Part shown: piece after piece, positions 24,901 through 39,900 of the stretch
Layout: every line of letters begins with the position of its first letter
Position numbering within the stretch: the first letter of the stretch is position 1
DNA from: Arcuatula senhousia
Taxonomy: Eukaryota > Mollusca > Bivalvia > Mytilida > Mytilidae
Direction: 5' to 3'
Length of the DNA: 64,000 bases
Assembly: GCA_963971305.1 (NCBI GenBank)
Contig: OZ020313.1
Location: 54,570,203-54,634,202, forward strand
The notes under the pieces: model-generated
Told to the model about the DNA's origin: nothing
Database searches by the model: none
Seen by the model: the letters and a program-made list of their open reading frames with translations, nothing else
Translations under genes and position numbers: made by a program

Positions 24901-27900
24901 GTGCTTCAGTTGTATGCTCTTATATATTTTCGATTACTGGAATATGTGTTGGAAAGACACAGTTTACATATTTCCAAAATTTGACAACGTTTGGCTATTT
25001 CTTTAAAAAGTGATAAATTTATTTGTTTGGTCATTGTCATATTTTTTGGCTTCTGTTTTTGTTTTATCAAATCTTGTATACTACCGGTTTTCCAAAGTTT
25101 TTACTCCTAGCGTGTCTGATGAAGGTTAATCCAGAAAAGCGCTTCACACGCAGCGAAATTTTTTTTAATTCAATGCGTGGATCGTGTCTTTCTGGCACAT
25201 ATTCCATATTCTTTCGTATTTAATATTATTTCAGAGTTTGGCTTTAGTGCCGTGTGGAGGTCGTAGAAAGCTTCCCCATGCTTCAGTTGTATGCTCTTAT
25301 ATATTTTCGATTACTGGAATATGTGTTGGAAAGACACAGTTTACATATTTCCAAAATTTGACAACGTTTGGCTATTTCTTTAAAAAGTGATAAATTTATT
25401 TGTTTGGTCATTGTCATATTTTTTGGCTTCTGTTTTTGTTTTATCAAATCTTGTATACTACCGGTTTTCCAAAGTTTTTACTCCTAGCGTGTCTGATGAA
25501 GGTTAATCCAGAAAAGCACTTCACACGCAGCGAATTTTTTTTTAATTCAATACGTGGATCGTGTCTTTCTGGCACATATTCCATATTCGTTCGTATTTAA
25601 TATTATTTCAGAGTTTGGCTTTAGTGCCGTGTGGAGGTCGTAGAAAGCTTCCCCGTGCTTCAGTTGTATGCTCTTATATATTTTCGATTACTGGAATATG
25701 TGTTGGAAAGACACAGTTTACATATTTCCAAAATTTGACAACGTTTGGCTATTTCTTTAAAAAGTGATAAATTTATTTGTTTGATCATTGTCATATTTTT
25801 TGGCTTCTGTTTTTGTTTTATCAAATCTTGTATACTACCGGTTTTCCAAAGTTTTTACTCCTAGCGTGTCTGATGAATGTTAATCCAGAAAAGTGCTTCA
25901 CACGCAGCGAAATTTTTTTTAATTCAATACGTGGATCGTGTCTTTTTGGCACATATTCCATATTCTTTCGTATTTAATATAGTCTGTCATAACAAACAGG
26001 TATGACAAAGGATCTAGACATATAGTCTGTCATAACAAACATGTCTGACAAAGGATTTAGACATATAGTCTGTCATAACAAACAGGTCTGACTAAGGATC
26101 TAGACATACAGTCTGTCATAACAAACATGTCTGACAAAGGATCTAGACATACAGTCTGTCATAACAAACAGGTATGACAAAGGATCTAGACATAAAACCT
26201 GTCATAACAAACATGTCTGACAAAGGATCTAGACATATAGTCTGTCATAACAAACAGGTATGACAAAGGATCTAGACATATAGTCTGTCATAACAAACAG
26301 GTCTGACAAAGGATCTAGACATATAACCTGTCATAACAAACATGTCTGACAAAGGATCTAGACATAAAACCTGTCATAACAAACAGGTCCGACAAAGGAT
26401 CTAGACATATAGTCTGTCATAACAAACAGGTCTGACAAAGGATCTAGACATATAGTCTGTCATAACAAACATGTCTGACAAATGATCCAGACATATAGTC
26501 TTTCATAACAAACAGGTCTGACAAAGGATCTAGACATATAGTCTGTCATAACAAACAGGTCTGACAAAGGATCTAGACATATAGTCTGTCATAACAAACA
26601 GGTCTGACAAAGGATCTAGACATATAGTCTGTCATAACAAACAGGTCTGACAAAGGATCTAGACATATAGTCTGTCATAACAAACAGGTATGACAAAGGA
26701 TCTAGACATATAACCTGTCATAACAAACATGTCTGACAAAGGATCTAGACATATAGTCTGTCATAACACACATGTCTGACAAAGGATCTAGACATATAGT
26801 CTGTCATAACAAACAGGTCTGACAAAGGATCCAGACATATAGTCTGTCATAACAAACAGGTCTGACAAAGGATCTAGACATACAGTCTGTCATAACAAAC
26901 AGGTCTGACAAAGGATCTAGACATATAGTCTGTCATAACAAACATGTCTGAGAAAAGCTTGACAGAAATTTTTACATACAGAAGGATGAACACTGAGTAA
27001 AAACTTAATGCCCTCATGTCATTGCAGGGGCATGAAAAAGCCTTCTGGAAATTTTGTTTACAGTATTTGACCAAATAATATGTTTAAATTTCTATACAAA
27101 ACCAGATCTTGATTAATAAATACATTAAATTTATTTCATTTGACTTGAAATGCTAATAAAATTTTCCCTTATAAATTCAAAATAACTTTGAATGCGAACA
27201 TTTTTTGTTTTATTTTTTTTTTTAAATTCTACCCACCTATAGTAGGATTTCTCCAAGCATAACTGGTCAATACACGCCTCAGAGCTCCAATTCCCTTGTC
27301 GGACTGGAAGGCTGGATGCTCTGGTAGAGATCTTAATAGAGTAAAAAACATGTTAGAGATTGTACTACAAAACATGCCTCAAGGGTCTAATACCCTTGTC
27401 TGACTGGAAGCAAGGGTGCTCTGGTAGAGATCTAAATAAATACATATAAATAAGTTGCACCCCTTGAATATTTGTATCTCAAGTGAACCTTATATATTCC
27501 TTGCATTGAAAAAAACCATCTAAAATTTAAATGCCAACTGGGTATGAAGTACATATGCATGACACAAAGTCCCTTCATCTACTTTAAATTTAATGTAAAA
27601 CAAATGCCATACCTTTTAACTGCAAGTTTAAAACAATGCAACCAGATTTGATCAAACTTTTTAGCTAATTTTTGTAATGCATGATTTAATATGTGATTGT
27701 TATACACAAATGAGGATTAAAACACGAACTATTGTGAGCAAAGTCACAAAAGAATACCCACTGTTTCATATTGAACTCAGTGTTGGAAAAAAGTCTGATT
27801 ATATCTTTAGCAGAGCTCCATATGATACAATTTCTTGATGTAAAGTTTCATCAAAATCCATCAAGGCAAAGGAGTTTCAGAGTGCTTACCAGTGACACTT

Positions 27901-30900
27901 CATAAAACTGTGATATTCTCATAATTGTATGAAACACTTTGTACCTGTGTAAGTCCCTTTCTATCTCATCTGTAGCTAGACTATATTTCCCTGAGCTTTG
28001 TTGTACCATGGTTTCATAGTATCCTGGATGGGTTGCCATCTAAAGAGATAATTATTGTTTGAGAATATTCATATATATTAAGTATCTCCTAATATTTCAA
28101 AGCAAAGCTTAAAGGTACAGGTGTTCTATATTAACATAATTCTAGCTGTGTCTTTGAGACAAGGGGTGGCACTTTCTCTTATGTACAAAATTTAAAATCA
28201 AATGGTTTTGGACCTTAACCAAGAACTTTAACACAATGTGTGATAGAGAAACATTTATTTCTATGTTTATATAACCATATTGTAAAGGTGGTCAGACAAG
28301 ATAATTTTAATCCTGTCTTTTACATACATTACCTCATTAATGGCACCTGAAAACAGCATCCAAATCTCTCCTCGATATTTCTCAGGAAGGCCTTTCAATA
28401 CGAGCTCTTGTGTTTTATGAGTTCTGTACATACAAATACCTCTACAATAGAACGAATTCATGCTAAAAATTTCCTTGCAATTAACCAGAAATATTTACCC
28501 CAAAAATGCTAGTAATCAATAAAAAATAATTCATTTCTAACATAATATGGGACATAAAAATGGTTTTATACTTGCAAGGCTTTATCAGTGTTTTATTTGC
28601 TTCTCTAATGCTCATAGGTTAATAGGGCTGCCAATTGTAATGGTGGATAAAACCAGGGTTATCATCTAGAAACAGAGCAAACTGGAGAAATAATGAAATT
28701 GTTTACTATACATTCAACAACTTCTCTAAGAAAATGTCACCAAAATGGTACAGAAGCATGTTTTGGGACTATGATGAAATGGCCAAATGCCATTTTGTGG
28801 ATTCCTCTATCATGAAAATAATGACAGCTAGCATAAATGTAAATAGTATTTCTAAGAGACAAAAGAGCATTCTTCTGGATAAAAAATCAGAACTTTTGAC
28901 TGGATTTTTATGGGTCTGCCTTCATCATCTAAATTTGACAATATCTTCAATTTATTAATTATTCTTGAAAAATTTTACTCTTGAATTGTACTTTTTCTGC
29001 AACTCAAAGACAGATATATTAATTATTATTGTAACAAACTATCTTTTCACTTATTAAAAATGCACTTTGATTGCAATTGTACACTAGCACGTTTTAACAA
29101 ATGTTGTCAAAGAATTTTCTACCAAAATGTGAGGCTGAGCCACTTCTCTATAGCAATGTCATAAAGCATGAGCCGAGCTTTATCTTTTAATATGTTTGAC
29201 TTTAAAGCCTTTTGTCAAAGTATATGGGAGTGAATTTGATTCAAAGAGCCTGCCTTAGACATAAAACAATGTTAAAATTCAAGCATTTTGATGTTTTTTT
29301 AACAATATGGAAAATTGCCAATAACCCCTTAAGGATGCTGGGTAATGGTTATTAAGATTTTCAAAATTACCATCTATTTTGAAGGCAAAGGTATTATCTT
29401 TTGAATATCTACTATTCAACTTTGGATAATTTGAAGATAAATAGACCAAAAGAAACTTTGTAATACTTGAGATTTTGTAATTTTTCAAGCTGATTTTGTA
29501 AAGAAAGCCAGGAATACTGATGAGCCCTGTAGGTCGGCCATCTTGAATTTCCAGGAAAAAATATTTTGCCATAGGCCGCGTTCAAAGTTCCCTCTCTAGT
29601 CTCTAGGCAGCCTGGGTAGATTATTTTTCCTGGGTTGAAATAAAAACAGAACGCGGGTGACCTCTGTTTTGTATGGGTCAATGATCTTTTTAACAAACAA
29701 TAGTGTACATTCGGAACAACCTAGGTATAATACGTCATTACCCAGATTGTTCTCGTTCTGCCCCAGTGAGCTACATTTTTCCTACCTGGGGCACCCTGGG
29801 TTTGAATGTCGAACGCAAGCAAAATAAGTCTTTCATGAAGGTCTTTTAGTCAAACCATCCCTTAAATTGATATAAAAATATTGTTTTGGAACAAAATTTA
29901 GGATTTTGCATAATTTTCTGGCAGATTGGCTGTTAACACTTAATGCCCTCTACTTTGGCAGGAGGCTCATACAATCAGTAACAAACATGGTCAATACCTT
30001 CCATACTCTGTAAAGTGTACATTCCACAGATGTTCTTTAACAGTTTCCTTAGCTGACAGCTCGTCGGAATCTCGTCTACAGAATAAACTAACTAACGCTG
30101 GCTGGAACTCTGTCTGGTTATCTATTAAAAAAATAATACAACAAAATCTGTTGAAGTAAAAAATGGATGGATTTTGTTTAACAGGAAGTAGGTGAGACCT
30201 GAAAACAAATCCCACATTAACCTACATTTTGTGAATTTTTAATTAGAGATACAAAGTACCAATTGAAATGGGCGTTCAAGTCAACACAATAGAGCTTAAC
30301 AACAACTAGCAACTCTCACATTTTAAGAGAGTGAATTCAGGGGCTCAGTAAGGGTAGTAAGTTGCTCTCTTTGCAACATATTATCATGTTGGAAGTGGTA
30401 TGTTATTCCAGAATTCTTTTGGAGTTTCTTACTAACCTGAAGTATCGTCTCCAGAGGAACCAAGTAATTTGATGCTTTGCATAGTTGGACTAAAAATACA
30501 AAAATAAAACTGTTTTGTGAATAAATAATTGATTAATCTATTGGGTTTTTTTTAATAGTAAACTAAAGTATCCTTTTTGACGAATAATTCCTTTGCCAGC
30601 ACAATTACGTATGCACATTATAACAATAAAGAATTCTAAAATCTAGATTTTTGAAATGCATGTACAAGCTACTGAAAAGACTTCCAACTTATTAAGACTT
30701 TTCATATTACAACTAAGAAAAAAAGTCACTGATACACAACAGTTTGTATTCTGATATCATTAGTTGACAAGCTATCACTGATTTATGATTGTGATATTGC
30801 TCACACTATCTACTTCCAGATAACCTGAGTTCAATCCCTTTTTGACTTGAATTTACAAAGGGCACGTTGGACATTCCCTTCCTGGGCAGCTTAGGTAGAT

Positions 30901-33900
30901 TATTTAACCCGTGTTGAAAAATAAAACAGAATGTGGGTGACCTTTGTTTTGGGTCAATTATCTTTTTAACAAATAGAGTGTACATTCGGAACAACCTATA
31001 TTTCATATTATGTTACTACATCATTACCTAGGTTGTTCTCGTTCTGCCCCAAGTTAGCAACATTTTTTTACCCGCAGTTCCCTGGGTTTGAATGAACACA
31101 AGCATGGCTGAATGCCATTTCGTTGTAATAAGTGTTTTCATGTGATGTGTGGTTTGTTTTGGTGATGATTTTAGGTCAATGATTTATTCTTTGCCTTTTC
31201 AGATTTGCAACACTGGATTGCTTCATTGGTACACCTTTACTTCTCACATCTTAAGGTTTTTTTATTGTTGCAACCAAATGTATCCCTTTATGTGTTAGGT
31301 TTTTTTCAGGTACCACCCACAAATATCATGCCTACCAAGTGATTTAATTTTTACCTTTTCGGTATATGCTGCGTAGACAAGAAGTCTGATATTTTTTCAA
31401 GAATCATCTCCCTTTGTGGTAGCTGTGAGAACACATAATTGCTCTGAAACATATTTATTGTGTTAACAGAATACATGCTACAATAAAGTATAAAGAAATA
31501 ATTCAAATCTTATTCATAATCACCCATTTACAGATAATCAGTGCATTTGTTAATTTCTGAACTAAAGAATTGAATGTTTTTCTTATTAGAAAATCTAAAT
31601 AACTTATTTCAATTGGATTTGTTATATTTCTAAACTGGATTATTATATGCGAGCATAGCGAGCTCTCTAATGTAGAAAGTATGCCAAATTGCACGAGACT
31701 CAAAATACTATGGAAGAAAAATCGTTCTCACCGGAAACATTCGATTTTCGGAAGTTTTCGAAAATGTGTGCGCGTGCTGAAAAATTGCGGGAAATAGTAA
31801 TACATCGTCCCAAATTATCTCATCCCAAGCATTATTCGAAATTTTCAATGGAATTATCTAAGCGAGCTTTTAAGGCAATGTCTTTCTCATATTATTATCA
31901 CTATTATTTCAATCACAAGTGCAACTTTGCTAAGAAATAAATATAGCATAATTTCCCAGGAGTAGGGGTGATAAGGCCTGTTTTTGGCCTAAAATTTTTC
32001 CCAAATCTCAACTTATTAATACTGTTGTCAGAATGATGCTGATAAAATATTTATTAGATGCCCAAAAATGAGAAACAAAATATATTTTTGAATTTTTAAA
32101 TGATTGTTTTGGGGGAAATATGAAATGAAACTGACTTTCATTCAGAAAATCGCCAATTTACCTAAATTTTCAGTACTTTTAAGATACATTTTGGACTAGA
32201 AAAATATCTCAGCACAAAAGAAACAACTAAATATTTCAACAAATTGTTAATATGGCTTATATAAACCTTCTCTAAAAGTATGAACCTGTTTCTCATGTGC
32301 GGACAATGTTTTCTCGTCCAAAATGTACCTTGAAAACGACCAAAATTTCTCAAATTTTGTCATTTTGGCTAAAACTACTGGAATTATGACACCATTATGA
32401 TGCTTCAATGTTAATTTTTTAGCTGTTTGGACACGTTTTCATTATAGGCAGAGGTAGCACTATGTTCTGGCCACATATGGACGCTTTTGCAAAACCGTCA
32501 TATTTTTAGGCTAAATAAGGGCCTTATTGCCTGTACTCCTTTGTTGTAATCTCCCTCTCTCAACTTAGTCAGTGAGACACTGTTTCTGTTACATTTTTAC
32601 CTTTCCATTTGTTGTACATGTAATGACCAGAGCATATTTGCACAGCTCGTTATGCCCCTTCCAATGGATTTTTACCTTCCCTTTAAAAAATGACTAAAGC
32701 ATTATTGCCTAGCTCGTTGCCTCCCTCTTTCCATTCAAGTGGGAAGATGGTGCTGTTTTCATGCCCCCACTGTGGTTATAATGACCAGAGCATTGTTGCC
32801 AAGCTTATTGCCCCCCTGTCCACTTAAGAGGGAAGAAATGTTTTACTATGGTGTGTCCCTTACTGTGGCCAGTTTTTGTCTACAGTAAATTCTTACCTTC
32901 CCTTTTGTTATGATGACCAGAGCATTGTTGCCCAGCTCGTTGCCCGTTGTATTGTCCATCTTCTCTACTAACTGAATCTCTCTAACTGGTAGTACAACAG
33001 ATACCAAGTCTTGTACCTGTAAAAAATATAATGATACATTTAACACCTAGGTGCCCAATCTAGATCTACTTTTCTAACTGTGAATTCAAAGGCTTGCACA
33101 TGTTAAAAAAAATTATGATTGATTGAACAACAAGAGGCTCCATTACTCCACTGATTTCTTAAGCTTCTTGTCTGACTTATAATACACATAAATACAAGCA
33201 AAATAGTCTGCCCAAAACATATCTAATTATTGTTTAATCATGTGCACAGTGTTTCTAAATGCAAAAAAGTCCTCCCTGAAAAGAAACAGTTTCTAATGTT
33301 AAATCACTCACCCTGCTACCAAAACAGACATAACTTGATGATAAGTACAGCCTGCCCCACACATACTGTTTGTTGAACGGAGTCAGTAACATACAGTCCA
33401 CATCTCCATCCAACTTACAAGACAATGGTAGTCTGAACAATGATCTGGAAAAAAACGAGAAAATTAATTTTATATGAAAACAGCTACCGGTATATATGAG
33501 AGTGAATTTGTTTGACTATGCTTGTGTTCGACATTCAAACCCAGGCAGCCCCAGGTAGGAAAATTGTGGCTCTCTTGGGGCAGAACGAGAACAACCTGGG
33601 TAATGACGTAGCAACATAATATGTAACCAAGGTTGTTCCGAATGTACACTTTATTTGTTAAAAAGATCATTGGCCCGTACAAAACAGAGGTCACCTAAGA
33701 ATGTCGAATGTGCCCAATAACATATGTGAAATGATAGTGTGGTTGACATATCAAGCAGGATCTGCTAGCCCTTCTGAAGCCCCAGTCTGTAGCACCTAAA
33801 TGTTGCTAGATGGGGCATTATGTCTTTTGGACAAATTCTTGTTCCTTAAACTTCTATTTATGTGTTTTTAGAAACAGTGTCAATTGATAATATGGTAGAC

Positions 33901-36900
33901 AAGATGTTACCTAAACACGTCGCTTCTTGCTCTGGCATCTAAATCTCTCTTTATTGAAGACATCTTCTTGGGTGTCTTCCTCCTTGAAAAGAAAAGTAAC
34001 AGTGTAATCAAATATTATTTTTGTCGGAGTTAATTCTCTATCTGTAAATCATAACTTTTTGTGTAAATTTAGTTTTCAGAAGTTAAAGAAATTTTTAATA
34101 TTTTATATAAATGTTACTTATATCAAAGAATTATTAATTCTTCTGTAAATGCCTCTCTTCAGTGTGAGATGACAAGGTTGAGATATGAACATGGCAGCTG
34201 GTGAATTAACCAACAAAACTGTCGGTACTGCTATTGATTGATGGTGTCGACTCATGAAATGCAATCTCACTTAAATCTTTCTGTTTTTAGAATGAAACCA
34301 CCAAAGGTTTCTGTAACAAAAATCTAATTTTATGGAAGGAATAGGTACTTTCACACATTCTTGGAAAACTGGCAATGATCTTTCACTTGTGATAGAATTT
34401 ATGTTTTTTTTTTTTTTTTGCTGGTTCTGCTAGCTGTGCTCCACTCACATAAAGACTGAAGATTTCAATCCCTTGTGAAAGATCAGCCGGTCTTTTCCAA
34501 GAACTTATGTAAGAACCTAAAAATCTTTGTGATAGGTGAAATTTCAGATCTACGGTCAGTTTTTATATCGTCTATCTATACCTACTTGGTTCGATCTACA
34601 ATAGTTTTATCCTCTTGAAAACCGCCTTCCTGCATCAACCTGGAGGGAAAAAAAAGTGACATACAATATCTTTAATGAGATGTCAACTTAAATCAATCAT
34701 GTGTTAATCTTAAAGTTTACAATTACCGGTAATGTAAATAAACAAGAGGCTCCCAGGAGCCTGAATCGCTCACCTGACATATGTGCCTGAAGTAAAGGTT
34801 ATTAGGCAAAATCTTTTTGACATTGAAAGGGTCATAAGTTTAATAAGGGGGTCATCTGACAATATGGTGGATCTTAAGGTGCTGATCACTTTTGTTCTCA
34901 ATCAAAATCTAAAAATCTGGCACCCTTTTTGAGTTATTTTATGAAAAAATGCAGTTTAACCTAATGTTCTATTTTTAGCCACAGCGGCCATGTTTTACAA
35001 CCAATCAAAAATCCCCACATCAGTTCTATACACCTATTGCTAATAAACAATAATACCAAGTTTGGTTCCAATTGGACTTAAAGTGTCAGAGGAGTTAACG
35101 TTTTCAATGTAATGAGGAAATGCTTTTTAAATGCTCAATTTTGACGTTCTAAGGGCAATAACTCCTAAAAGGAAAGGTCCTACAACGTTGACCCAATTAC
35201 ATATTTTGTAGATCTTGATGTGCTTAACAATATGCAATTTAAATTTCTCAAATATCTAGTATAATTTTCAAGATATTGAGCTAAACAGGTGTAAAATTTG
35301 CAAAAAATCCACAAAAAGGGCAATAACTCCTACATGGGTTGTTGGATTTTCTTCAAAATTTCAGGGTAGGTAGATCTTGAGGTGCTGATCACTTTTACCC
35401 TGCCAGAATTTTGATATCTGTAGCCGTTTTTGAGTTATTTGCAAAAAACTGCATTTTACCCCTATGTTCTATTTTTAGCAATGGCGGCCATGTTTTTCGA
35501 CGAATCAAAAATCCCCACATCAGTTCTGTGGGGGATACCCTAAAGTACCACCAGACCAAATTTGGTTTGAATCTGTGCAGTCGTTTCAGAGGAGAAGAAG
35601 TTTGAAGAAAAGTTAACGACGACGGACGACGACGACGACGACGACGGACGACGACGACGGACGCCAAGTGATGGCAATAGCTCACATGGCCTTTGGCCAG
35701 GTGAGCTAAAAAATTAAAAAAACTATTAAAATGGGATGATCGATCTCAAATGTTCAAAAAGAAAAGAAAAGAAGGCAAGGACCCACAGGGGAGATTGAAG
35801 ACTGTAAGATCCTGACTTGGTACAGGCATATCAAAAGAAATGGTGGGTTGAACTAGTGTAAGTAAGCGCCAAACCTTCCTCTTCCTCTTGTAAGTTCAGC
35901 ATAAAACTATGACAGAATAAGATTGAGGTTCAAGATCGACAGGCATTCATTCTGCAGATATTATTTTAGGTCAAAAGGACCAATCCCTTACAAAATTGCT
36001 GACTGCTGATCAATTTTAAACTTGCCTGAAAAAGCCATTAGTATACATAGGGCTGTCGTAAGGTATTCCTTTCATGTGACAATATGCTTTGAGATTGATT
36101 TTAAGGTATATTTTCAATGAGTATGGGGATTTGCTTTTCATGAAATTTCAAGAAAGGTCGTTTGTAATCAACAAGAGGCCAGAAGTCACCTCTAAAAAGC
36201 AATCAGGTTCTGATTCTGTCAGCTAGGGTACAATTAAAAGTTAATGAAGGAATGTCCTGATCATGGGGTGTAAGAGTGACCTTAATTTTTGTCACTCATT
36301 GCAAACATTTTGGCACCTACTGTTTCATTGCCATATTAGCCAGCTGTTCCATTAATCTGAACGTCTCGCTGCTGTGCAACATCATGGAGAACATATACTG
36401 AAACATGAAATAAGTTGTTCATTAAATTGTGCCATTTTTACTTTTATAATTGATGTACGTGGGGTCACAAAAATTCCATCAAAGTTTTCCAGGAAATTAC
36501 ATGTAACAGTCTCTTGATATTTAGATGTTAGCTTTGTCCCATCACATTTTATGCTATAAAATAGTTTACATAATAGATAATACTTTATTAGACAAGCAAC
36601 ATACATCTTCCATGAAAGATTCTTGTTTAATAAAAGTGTAAATTGTAAGAAGGTAAAAATAAATGACCAAATTGTTACATATAATTAAAACCTACAGAAG
36701 TTCAAATTTAAAATGATTTAATTATACTGGTAATTCTTATTGAACTTATCCACATAATTTACCACTTATTTCATTGTTTTATTTTTCTTGAGATCAAAAT
36801 TATATAATTACCTCCCCTTCTCTGGTAGAAACTCGAACACTATCAGGAAACAACATATTATTTCCTACATCCAGTTTCTGTAAAAATAAATAAAAATCCG

Positions 36901-39900
36901 TCAAAGTCAAAATGGACGGTTTTTTGTTAAACAGGAAGTAAGTGAGCGACAGATCTGAAATGGAATCCCACATTATGTGACCCCACCCTGATACTGTATA
37001 CCAAATATCAAGTGGCTGTGTTAAGTAGTTGCTGACAAAACTGTAACGTAATTTCTCCCCCACCCGCATGCTGCCTGCCCACCCGCCCGACATTCATCAT
37101 TTTATAACTCTGATTTTTCACTCCATGAAATCTGGCCAAAAATGGCAGAATGTGTCAATGGGATATAGATGTCTCCTCATCCCAAAACGTACATAGGGTT
37201 TGAACAGGTCACTAGAAAATCATAAGAGCCATGAACTTGTCAAACTAAAATCATTATTTCAAGAACTTCTAACAAGTCATGCAGCAGAATTTGGTTTAAA
37301 AGTTATGTGCATGTATTCTAATACTTTAAAAGAAAGACTAGTTAACAATTCCAAGCCTATATGATTCCAACTTTAATCAGTTTTAGATTTTTATAATTTT
37401 TTAACAATAACTTACAGTAATATCAGTCCATCTTATAATCACTTTGGCCTCCTTTCCCATCAGAAAAGAGTAGAAGCACAAATGGTTAATACTAAGATAC
37501 ATCCATCCCTGTCTTGGAACCCTATTCTTCCAATAACTACAGGAATAATCTGAAATGTAGAAATCATGCTTTGGCTTAAGATTGTTAAGATGTTTCTAAA
37601 AAGCTTGACCATATTTTCTTGTTAATAAGGCTTAAACATTACTACAAAAATTAAAGAATGTACTTCATACAAAAATTAAAGAAGTGTCCAATTATGGCAT
37701 TGCTCATTCTGTCACTTTTTACATACAATTGTTTACCAATCTAGATATCTCTGGATGTATATTTTAATAAACTAGACATATGTGCATGCATCTTAAAATA
37801 TTTGGTAAACAAGAAGAAGATAAGTTATAGGCATAAAGTCACTTTAATCCATATAATGCTATAGTCAAATATCAAGAGGCTGGGGCATGAAGTTTCCCAG
37901 AAACCTGAGATGGAAATTTTTGTGACACTGCATGATGGCAGACACAGGATGACGGATAGTGCAAAAGAGGCTCTTATATGTCACCTTTTCATGATGTTGC
38001 AGGCAAAATAAAAATGTACAGAAGAAGTTTTAAAAGCTTTTACACACAGTACCTAGGCAGAGTAACTGTCTGGTCTTTGCTAGCATCGAAAACTCAACTT
38101 CTCAAATATTCAATGATTGTATAATCACCATTGAGCATTGTATGAAATTCATATTAATTGTTCATCCTGAAAGGGCGATTAAATTACTAAATAAAAATAT
38201 CTTATCTTATCAAATACTTTTCATGTAAATATTTTTTTCAATGTTCAACTTCACTTTTTGCAAGCCAATTTTTTACTTACAGTTGACTAGTTTTTCTTCT
38301 TTTGGCATGTTGAACAGTTTCATAAATTTCTGAGTAGCTGTCTTAAACTTGACTGTTTCTTCATCTAAAACAGAAAAGAGAATTATGACATGCCACTTTA
38401 TTATAAGAACTACATTATCTTGCTCTTTTATCAATATGCTCATTATGTATAACATTTCTAATCGATACATTTTTCAATCCTATATATGTTTATAATTATA
38501 TTGTTTGTAGTAACTTTCAACGTAATGATTATGTTCAATTAAGTAAGAAATGTATTCATAGATTCATGAATTCCTGGTTTTAACAAATTTTATATTGAAA
38601 GCAATGTGAAATTCTCAGTTTTGTTCATTACGAAACAGATAATTTGGTTAACCAAAACATCAATTCTTTTACAGTAGGAACATCAATACATGTACATGAT
38701 AAAACAATATGAAAATAATTAGATGTCAGAATGGAACAAGAATTCAATTAAAAGAAAGGACAGAGGTGCAGTGCTTCTACATTTCATCCTTTACTTCATT
38801 TTTAAGATAACTTAATGCCTTAAAACAAAGTCAAATAATTAGATGTGAGAATTGAACAAGACGTCAAACAAAACAGTGGAAGGGATATAGTGCTTCTTCC
38901 TCTTGCCCTTTACTTTGTTTTTAAGATAACTTAATGCCTACCTTGATCTACAACTTTAACTTCGTTTGCTCTCAGACTCTCAATCTTACACTTAACAAAC
39001 TCTGTAGCATCATCCTCATTTTCAAAGGCACCTAAAATAAAACACATTGACATTTAAAAGCAAAATAAAGGCAGATGTATGTATGCTGGTATAATCTTTA
39101 TTTTTCTTCAAGATACTGTACAAACATCTGCCTAAACGAATACTTATGCAAATGAAAGTCTCTAGCTGTAGTAACCTTTCTGTTTCTTAAATGACCATTA
39201 AAAAAATTGATGTATTGTATTGACCAAAAATATTTCCATATATATTTAATTTTTTGCTTCTCTCTGTTATTTGTTTCACATTCAACATGAAAAATCATTG
39301 ATGTTTTTAGAGAGAGAAAATAAACCATTGCTGGCATAGATAGTACATGCATCTATTTTTTTGCTTTTTAAACATAATCTCAAGAGACTAAATATCAATT
39401 TTATTTCATATTCAGAGCAAAAAAAAATCACTGCCATTTCATAGTTGTTTGTTATTTTTAATTTTGGACTTTAAGGTAACAGATGGAAAAGTGCCAAATT
39501 TTGGAAAAATAACAACAAACCTAGTATTTCCATTAGATTCTGTTCCAACCATTCCCAATCTTTGATTATGTCCCTTTTATTGTTAGCCACAGCTACCGCT
39601 AAAAACCAAACATAGAAATAAAGATTTCAAATTTCAAGCTTTGCAATATAGAGTTTACAAGTATCTAAAAACATAGCCTTTTTAAGATGTGAAACTAAAA
39701 CCAATGGAAAATGGGACAACAAAATTGATGTACATGTAGCTCTTACAATACTACTTATAAATGGTTGCTTATAAAATTAAACTGCATTGCACTGTATTTT
39801 GTTGTTACTTTTGTGTGTATTTTTTCATGCTTTTCACTGGTACATGCATGTCAATCATTAAAAGTATTGTAAGATGCCAGTGAAGATAATATGCACATTC

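Larger units (their letters stand above)
24539..25980 (+). mobile_element. Tandem 377-bp hammerhead-bearing element (retrozyme-like)
   Basis: Three full units and one partial unit (period exactly 377 bp) sit inside the 43-bp satellite; ATAT occurs at both junctions (before GCTCTTATAT and at the right end), consistent with a 4-bp target duplication. Each unit has a hammerhead-like core (listed separately). Tandem copies of 300-400 bp non-coding units with hammerhead ribozymes are the hallmark of retrozymes, known from plants and metazoans including bivalves. The short 66- and 68-codon open frames look incidental. Confidence 0.78.

Noticed and set aside
24646..25977. Repeated 66- and 68-codon open frames
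   Set aside because: Arise from the 377-bp tandem units; no family resemblance and they overlap in two frames.
3262..26953. CRISPR-like repeats
   Set aside because: Repeats are contiguous with no unique spacers, and the host is eukaryotic.
31620..31945. 83-codon plus-strand frame near a GCGAGCATAGCGAGCTC word
   Set aside because: No domain or splice signals; probably a repeat fragment within intron 13.
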